From positions 15,309,091-15,373,090 of the forward strand of contig JAMKCF010000002.1 of NCBI GenBank assembly GCA_023634235.1: 64,000 bases of DNA, in the 5' to 3' direction. Shown here piece by piece: positions 14,401-23,400 of the stretch; positions within the stretch are counted from its first letter, which is position 1, and each line of letters begins with the position of its first letter. The translations under genes were made by a program, and so were the position numbers. Source of the DNA: Pisaster brevispinus. Lineage: Eukaryota > Echinodermata > Asteroidea > Forcipulatida > Asteriidae. A model generated the notes under the pieces. It did not search any database. It was not told the origin of the DNA and saw nothing but the letters and a program-made list of their open reading frames with translations.

Positions 14401-17400
14401 CCTGAATGACCCAGTATCAAGAAAGTTCAACTTCTTGGATGGGATGGCATCCCTTACAACTACCGATTTGCTTATGAGGGGTAAAATAGAAGGCAAAGAG
14501 TTGATCCCGGATGGTCCCTTGGAGAGGAGAAACTCAATCTCTGGGAGTTGGGTTTCATCTTCTGCTCGATCCCCATTGACTGTTTCAAACTCTCTTCATC
14601 GAACAGGAAATGCAACCACAGTGGCAACTAGCATGACCTCTCCATCCCTTCCTCTGTCTGCTGGTATTCTCAGAGAGAAATCTCAGCAACATCAGCCTCC
14701 TCAAAGGAGTCAGTCCTTCACTGCTCCTTCAAAGGAAGAGGTAACCCCTGTGTCAATTCTCAGAGATCCAAGGAAGGAGCATCGAGAAGAGGTGAGGAAA
14801 GATCATGCAAAAGAAGACACTCGTAGAGAAGCGTTGAAGGATGACATTCGAAAAGAAGCAGTTACAGAGGATCCTTGGAAGGACACCTCAAAAGAGTCAC
14901 CATCTATGCCATCACAGAAGGATGAACCGCCTAAAATTGGAACAGCATTGAAGGATCCTAAGCGGGAAAGTGTAGGTGTGAGAGAAGAATCCATGCGTCC
15001 AAAGTCAATACTGAAGAAGGATACATCCTCTGAGTCTGGACCAGCCACTGCAACGTCAAAAACCACACCACATCAGGGAGAGCCAAGTGCACCAACATCA
15101 GCTAAGATCGAAACTGAGAATGGACCAAGAAGTGCTGATCAGCTGAAACTGAAGAGGAAGCGGTCACCAAGTCCAGTGAAAGCTCAAGAGAAGTCTGCTG
15201 ATGCATCCAACAAGACAACATCAGATCCTTCTCCAAAAAGTGTTCCTAAGTCTGCCCTCAAATCACCACCAAAGAAAGTCCCTCCGAAGCCTTCTGTCAA
15301 AGAAAGTACTATGAGAAAGCCAGCTGCTAGTGGCTCATCCATTAAAGATACTCCCAAAGCAGTCAAAGACTCAACAGTGTCTAAGCCACTTGTAAAGAAG
15401 GCATCAAAAGATCTGAAAGATACTAAGGAGGATAAAAAGCCAGTTGGTCAGCCCAAAAACTCAGAGAAACCTTCAAAACATTCTAAAGATGTGAAGGAAA
15501 AGGAAAGTGGTGGTGCTTCAAAAGGCAAAGAACCGAAAGAAAAGGACAGTGCTTTTGTAGGAAAAGTGAAAGACACCAAAGATAAGGTTGAATCTAGCAA
15601 AGCAACATGCAAGGATTCTGCATCGAAGGTTGATCCCAAATCCTCTCATGTTAGCAAACCTTCAACAGAGACGGATTCCAAATCTGTGAAAGGCAAAATG
15701 GATAAAAGCTCAAAGTTCAGCTCAAAGCAACCTGACTCAAAGAAGGGGGCAAAGGACAAGAAAGAACCAGCTCCCACCTTGCCTGAAAGGAATGCAACTG
15801 AATCAGACACAAGTAACATTTCATCTTCAAAGGCTACTGTTGACAAAGGCAAAGAAAAGGAGGTCAAAACCAAGGAGTCCAAAGTATCTGACAAGTCGAA
15901 ACAAAAAGAAAAGCCCAAAGAAAAGTTGAAAGAGAAAACTGAGAAGAAAGAAAAGGAAAAAGAAACAGAGAGGAAAGAGAAAGACTCGGAGAAGAAAGAA
16001 AAAGATTCAGAGAAGAAAGAAAAAGATTCAGAGAAGAAAGAAAAAGATTCAGAGAAGAAAGAAAAAGAAGCGGAGAAAGCAAAAGACAAGGCAAAAGCTA
16101 AAGACAAAGTGAAGACTCCACATCAAGAAACAACAAAGCCCACAAAAAAGCCTACAGAGAAAATGGATAGTACTCCAAAGCAGCCTGCTAGAGGGGTTGC
16201 TGCTCTTTTATCCACCTTGTCAAGCTCTGATGACAGTGGTGACTCTGAAACTGAACTTCAGCTGAAAGCTTTGCCACCAGAGTCTTCTAAAGTCTCCAAG
16301 CAGAAATCTAAGAAGGATCGTCGAAGGATAATCTATTCCTCTGAATCAGAGTCTGATGATGATGAAGACTTCTTTGAGGACAAGATCTTTACACCAAAAA
16401 CAGATGCTAAAAAGATCAAGGCAGAAACAACAGCAGTCAGTAAAGAAGGTGACAAACCCAAAGTATTGGAAGAAAATATTGAGAAGCCAACAAAAGCTAA
16501 GGACAAAAAGAAGAAAAAGAAGGAAAAAGAACCAGAGAATGAAAAAGCCAAGAGCAAGGAAGTGCAGGCAAAGAAGGAGCTAAGGGAACCAGAGCCGGAG
16601 AAACAAGACCTTGCTTTGCCCATGGAAGTAGACGAATTAGAAATCACAGAACCAGAAGTCCAAGTAGAGTCTAGGAAACCATCTAAGAAAGTTTCATCTC
16701 GGAAGGCTAAATCTAGAAGAGGTAAAGAAGTTGAAAAAGAAGTTGAAAATCGTAAGCAACCAGATCCAGTTGAAAATCGTAAGGTACCAGATCCTCTGTC
16801 TGAAGTTGAAGATGATCATCTCACGGAAGAAATCAAGCATCCAGCTAAAAAGCAAAAGCTGTCTTCTCCTGAGTGGAAAACCGAACCAGAGAAAGTGAAT
16901 GTCAAGACACATGGCAGGTCAAATAAGCACAAAAAGAAGTTGGAGGAACCATTTGAAAGTGTGCCCGAAGAACTAGAAATTAAACATGATATTATTGATG
17001 ATGAGCAAGTGACCAAAACACTCATAAAGGACTCTGACAACAAAATAAAGGTCAAAGGCAATGAGGATGTTTCGAAAAAAGCATTGAAGTCTCATTCCAA
17101 ACCTGTAGAACTTCCTGAACCTGAAGAGGAGAAACTAGTTGTTGAAGAAACTCCTGTGAAACCAAAGGAGTCAAAGAAGCATTCTAAGTCCAAAAAGAGG
17201 TCGAAGAAGGAGAAAAATGCAAATAATATTCTGCCAGCTCCGATTGCTGAGATTGAAGATACTGCAGTGACAAAAGCAGAAGAACCAAGTACTGTCATAG
17301 ACTTTTCCGATGAACTTCCAATGCTCTCAATAGAAGAACCAATTTCACAAGAACCAACTGAGGAAACAACACCAGAAATGTCAGACATGCCCCCAGATGA

Positions 17401-20318
17401 CTTGGTGCCTGTTGAAGAAACACCTGAGGATCCTCCCGCTTTGGACACTGGAAATCAAGATGAAATAAAGGAGTTGGAGGAACATCCAGATGAGGAGACC
17501 GAGCCAGAAGTATTGTCTCCCCAAAGGCCAAGCAAGAGGCGGTCTGGTAAGGGAAGATCACCAAGGAAAGGGTCTCACAAAAGGAAATCGCGGAAGACCA
17601 GAGACAGAACCAGAAAAGTTGAACCTCCACCTGATGATCTTGACAATGAAGACGCAGTTAAGGAAGCTCTGGATGAGAAATTCTCAAAAGTAGGAGGATT
17701 AGATATTGCGTTAACACCTAAGGATCACGAATCAGAGAATGGAAAAATTGATGACACAATTGAAGCAAAAGATGAATTGGAGATTGGTGCTGGAAAGGTT
17801 GACTCCCTTTCAGTCCAAGAGAACACTGAGTGTGATTTTTCGGATCTTGAAGTTCCAAAGACACCAACTTTTGAACCAATGTCTCCACAACTACCCACTG
17901 AGGAGGATCTAGAATTGGAGCAGGGTGCAAAGAAGCTTCAAAGCCTCCTTGATGACGAAGAAGAGAAACCACCAAGTGTGCTAACGCAGGAAGAACTAAA
18001 GTTTAGCCCCTCCGGTATTGAGTTGAGCAATGTATTTCCAACACTTCAGAGTCCCCTTCAAAGTGTTCAAAGTCCATGTGCAGCAATTCAGAGTCCACCT
18101 CGGGGCCTTCAGAGCCCACTGCACAATCTGCAAAGCCCCCCTCAAAATCTTCAAAGTCCACCACTCAATCTCAACTGTCCTCAAGTCGCCAGAGAGAGTG
18201 AACCTGAACCAGTTGATACCAAAGACATTTCTGAGAAGCAAGTCCTTTCAGAAGCAACAGGAGAGTTTGTGCCAGAGAGTGAGCTAGAGAGGTTGGCATT
18301 AGAGGCAAAACAGTTGGATACAAAACTGGAACTGGTGCAAGATGTTCTTCCTGTGATACCCGTTTTGCAGGAGTCTAAGGAGATGGTCACACAGTTGCCC
18401 TTCACCCCACTGTTCGAGAATGATACCAAAGTTGAGGAACACATGGAAGACATCAAACTTATTATTAAGCCAGAGCCAAAGCGGATTCGAGGTAGGAGGG
18501 GGAGAAAGCCGAAAACAGCCAAAGAGAGTCAGGGAAGAGCACGAACAATTGCTGAAATTATCAGTAGTGGACTGCTCGGTGAACCTAAAGCTCAGGAAAA
18601 CACCCCAATTAAAGAGGTCCAAGAACAATACTCTTTACCTGAGGTCCGACTTCCAGAACTTGACCAAACAAAGGATGAAAAATTTCCTCCCTGGAAGCCA
18701 GTCATTGGCATTCCTGCTTCAGCTATGGTCCTGCAGTCCCCTTTCATTGGTAACATACTTTCAAAAGAGGATCCTGATGTTGGATTGAAGGTTGCACCTG
18801 CACTCATGCTAACGGAAGTCGAAGATCAGGTGTTTGATGCAAGAGAACAAACCCAGGCAGAGAAAGCAGAAATGGAGGAAGCCGTTGCCAACATCCTTGT
18901 AGCAGAAGAGCCTGTACCCCTTGAGCAAACACAAAGCATGGCAAATGAAGAAAGACCAGTTGCTGTAGAGAAGGTCTCTGAAAATCAAGAGATTATCAAA
19001 GATGAAAGAACCATGCCTTTTGAAGCCAAGTCTAAAGAAACTCCAAAAGAAACCCCGAAGGAAGCTCAAAAGGACTCAAAGGTTGTATTTGGATCTCCAA
19101 GTCGGCCAAAAGATGGCCCCTACATCTTTGGTCATCGTTCCAGGTCAAACTCTGCCACAGCTGCAACTGCAGTCGAGGCGTCAAAGTCTGGTGACTTCAG
19201 TGTTTACGAGTTCACAGATGATGAAAATCCAAGGCCTAGCAAGGTGAAGACTACCCCTGAAGCAGCTCCAAAGGCTCCACCATTTTCAGAGGGTCCTGCC
19301 ATCACCCTTACAGTTTCTCCAGTATCTGCTGCAGACTGGGCAAAGAACAAGGTGGCCAGTTTGAAACAGGCTGCTGCAGAATCCAAGAGACAAGAGGCAG
19401 CAGGCCTTGATGTGTATGACTTTCAACCAAGCCCTGGTGCAGCAGAAATTCTCAAAGGTTCACCAGGTAAAGCAGCTGCTCGAGGTAGGCGATCATCTCG
19501 TGGCCGGGGTGGTGGACGAGGGCGTGGGAGAGGAAGAGGGAGAGGAAGAGAAATGGACTCTGAAGGCTGCAAAGAACAGTTGGCCGCTACTGTTCAGCAA
19601 GCAGATACTGTCTCTGCCCTGTTGAAGCTTGGTGAGTCTTACCCTTCAGGTACTCTCCCTGTAGCTGGTATCATTCATCAGGCAGAAGGGCCTCCAAGAA
19701 AACCTGAAGACCCTCCAGCTGGGTTGGTGATGGTTTCATCTGTTCCAGTATCAGTACCAGCAGGACCTCCGGATGTGAGCACTATCAGAACAATGGCTCC
19801 TGCCTCAAATGCTCAAATTCAGTCACCTTCCGGGCAGCCAGTAACACTCAGTGCTGCTAATGTTTCCACTGTAGCTGTTGTATCATCCCCATCATGTGTG
19901 TCACCTGCTGGAATGCCAACAGTTCGTCAACTTCCAATACCCACTATTGCACCTGCTAGTTCAGCGTTATCCCATTTCTCGCCTTCATCTATTACAACAG
20001 TTGCAAGTACGGCTGCTAGTATGCCTGCAGTTGTAGCAGCCTTAGAAACTCCTGTCGGACAAAGATCTACGCAGGAAACACTTGCACCTGGTTCATCAAA
20101 TAAAAGACGCCAGCGACCCAGTCGTGTTCGCAGAGACTCAAAGACTGAACTTGAGAAGTGGGCTGGTCTTCAACAACAGTTACAAATGAGCCAGAACCAA
20201 TACCAGACTCCGGAGCAACAGCTAGTTGCAGCTCACTTCCAACAGGCAGCAATGCAGAAGACACTGGAGCAGCAAGCAGCTCTGCAAAAGAGTCTAGAGC
20301 AGCAGCAACAACAACACC

Positions 20319-20388
<70 letters not shown>

Positions 20389-20437
20389 GCAGCAGCAGCA
20401 GCAGCAACAACAGCAGCAGCAGCAACAACAGCAGCAG

Positions 20438-20478
<41 letters not shown>

Positions 20479-23400
20479 ACAGCAACAACAACATCAGCAA
20501 CAGCAGCAGCAACAGCAGCAGCAGCAACAACAACAGCAACAACAACAACCAGCATTCAGTAGGGCAGCAGAACAGCCTCAAATGATACCATTACAACAGA
20601 CAGCTGCAGCAATGCAAGCTCAAGTGCATGCTCAGATTCAAGCGCAAGTGCATGCCCAACAATCTCAAGCCATGGCCCAGAACCAACAGCAGCTTCAGCA
20701 GCAGACACTAGGCAAAGCTTCTCAGCCGTTGTCACAAGCTCATGCACAGGCCCAACAGCTCATTAGCCATTCACAGAGCCAAGCTCAAGCTTCTTCTAAC
20801 AGTCAGCAAACTCTTGTGAGTCAGGCCCAACTTGAAGCTCACTTGCGAGCCATCACAAGAGTAGATCAAACTCAGCAGAAACAAGTCTCATCTCAGTTGT
20901 CGATATCCACCACGATGGCAATGCCATACCAATCTCATCACTTGTCACCGAACTTGTCAGTAGCCATGTCAGTGGCGACAACCTATCCAGGATATCTTAG
21001 ACAAGGAGCACAAACCATCACCACTAATGCAGGGTACTCATCTGTACAGAGTATTCCCTCTGCCACTGGTCCTGTGAAGGCTAGTCCGGGTTCAAATTCT
21101 AGGTCACCTTCTGCTGCTAACCCAAGCTCTTTAGTCACCACTGTAGGGACATCAGTGATCACCGAAAACAAACCTGTTTTCTCCAACATCATGCAATCCT
21201 GTCGAGTGCCAACATCAGTGGCCTCTACTTCTTATCCTGATGCCAGTGTCTTGCGTGCAAGGCTTACTCAGTCAGATTCAAAGCCAATGCTGCCACCAAA
21301 GAAGGAAAAGATAGTTCAAGCCATTGCGGCATCACAGAATGCAGCATTAGAGCCCAGGACTAACAAACCTGATAACGGCAAAAACCAATCACTTGAAGCG
21401 CAGCAGCAGGTAATATCGGACGGGTCAAAAGTTGCTCACATGGAGCTGCTCCACCATCCTATGTCGGCTGTTTCACAGGCCCAACAACAACAGCAGCAAC
21501 AACAACAGTGCCTACAAAAAGAGGAGCAAGAAAGGAAGAGGACCATTAGTGAGCAGCAGAGGGCAGCAGCAACTGAAGCGTGGGTGCGTGCCACTGTTGA
21601 AGGGCGCCAAGTCCCAACCAATCAAGCCATTCGCATGCCAGAGGGCCAGGTGTTGTACTTACCACCACAGCGAGGAGGTGCAAGACCAGAGCTGATACAT
21701 CCAAACCAGCATGGTGTCATGATGCCAAGTGGACACCCAGGAGAGATGGTATACCCCGGCATGATGCCTGGCCATCCCTACTTCACCGACCCTAACAAGA
21801 AGGACAAGTCACCAGGTGCGGTACCGCCAGCAGTTGCAGTCCAGAACATGATGTCTATTGAGACTGGTAAAGCTGGTGTGCCCCAGGCTGTGTATCTTCC
21901 AGGAGCTTTGAGAATGCCTGGTCCTTACCAACGAATGATAATCCCTGGTATGGAAAACCAACAAGGAATGATGCATTCACCAGGCGGTCGTATCACCTCT
22001 CCAAAAGTTGCACCTGGAACTGCAACATCCCCAGCACTCTCGCCTAGAGTTAAATCACCAGCACTTGTGCACAACGATCTCACAAGGCCAACGTCCACAC
22101 CAGACATTCAGAAAGGCAGCGAGTTGGCTTCCCATGGCATGATGCAGCCTGGAATAATCTCGGGCATCCCACCCCGAACTCCTGGCATCACATCTGGGAT
22201 TCCACCCCAGAGATTTGACATGCCTGGTGCCCTCATGCACAGAGGTATGCCTCAGATGATCATGCGGCAGCAGGGCTACGGCATCACAGCCCGCACCCAG
22301 AAGCAGGAAGACCACCCGGAAATCCTCCACCAGGAGAAGTCGCCGCATCTACAGATCCCACCTGACGCCATCCACCGCAGGACTCCAGGAATGGAGGCTC
22401 ACATTCTGCAGACACAGCAGGCCTTCCAGGTCCGACAGATGGAGCTTGCCAGGCAGGGACTCCACCCATCAGAAAATGAGAATGCCTCAACGCCCAGGCC
22501 ACCAAATCACGATTATCAGTCGCTACCGGGGAGAGAGACACCTGTTTGGTTAACCCATGGAGTGCAAGTTGGAGGACTGTCACAGCTTGCTCATACTGCC
22601 GTTGGAATGCATCCCAACCAGACCAGCCCATCACCAAGGACCAAACCCCCAGATGCCGTGGTTGGACTTATCAGTGTAAGTTGGATAGTTCAGTTTAAAG
22701 AAAAACCTAACCCACCATTTTTTAATACTTATTATTTGATAGGTTCAACATCAAATCCCTGTCGGGAAACAATATTGTATGTGAAAAAAACATTCAGCAT
22801 TTGATCTTGTAATATGCTCCTGTTCGATAATCCGGCATTTAGTCTGATTTCCGACTTGTGCTCCCTTGAGAAAAATCAGGAAAAAAAATGTGGTTGAATA
22901 GCCTGAAATGTCTAACATAGCCTACACCATGTGTTACGGCAGCCCTTGTACTTTTTTTATCCCAACTTTATTTCCAAGGACCAAATACCGATCTGAGTAA
23001 TGCTTAATTGAGTCTACATTTAGATTCTCAACCTAGTGGTAAAAAAAAGTGCGTACAACATTCGCATGTGTGGCTTTCAGCTGTTATTGTGGTATTAATC
23101 TGTAAATAGTGTCTTTTCGTAGTATTTAGTTTAGTACACCAATATAAAATGTCTGTGGATTTTTTTCTCCAGTGTGATACACACATCGGAGTATGGATAA
23201 AACCAAATAACATTCCTTTTTTTCTGGATGCAAATTTAACATCTAATAAATTGTCGCCCTTTTGTTTACAGCGCTACCCAGTCATGTGGCAGGGCCTTCT
23301 GACTCTAAAGAACGACCTCGCTGCCATTCAGATGCACTACGTCTCCGGGAGTCGAGGGGTAGCCCAGGAATCGTTACAGAATACTCATCAGTCGTTGAGG

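Noticed and set aside
20067..20581. Long minus-strand and alternative-frame reading frames (poly-Leu, poly-Val/Ala, poly-Thr)
   Set aside because: Shadows of the CAA/CAG repeat. A triplet repeat keeps all frames open.
22676..22804. Extension of the giant spen frame past the donor (VSWIVQFKEK...)
   Set aside because: The strong donor AGT|GTAAGT and the in-phase SPOC exon at 23272 show that this is intron read-through.
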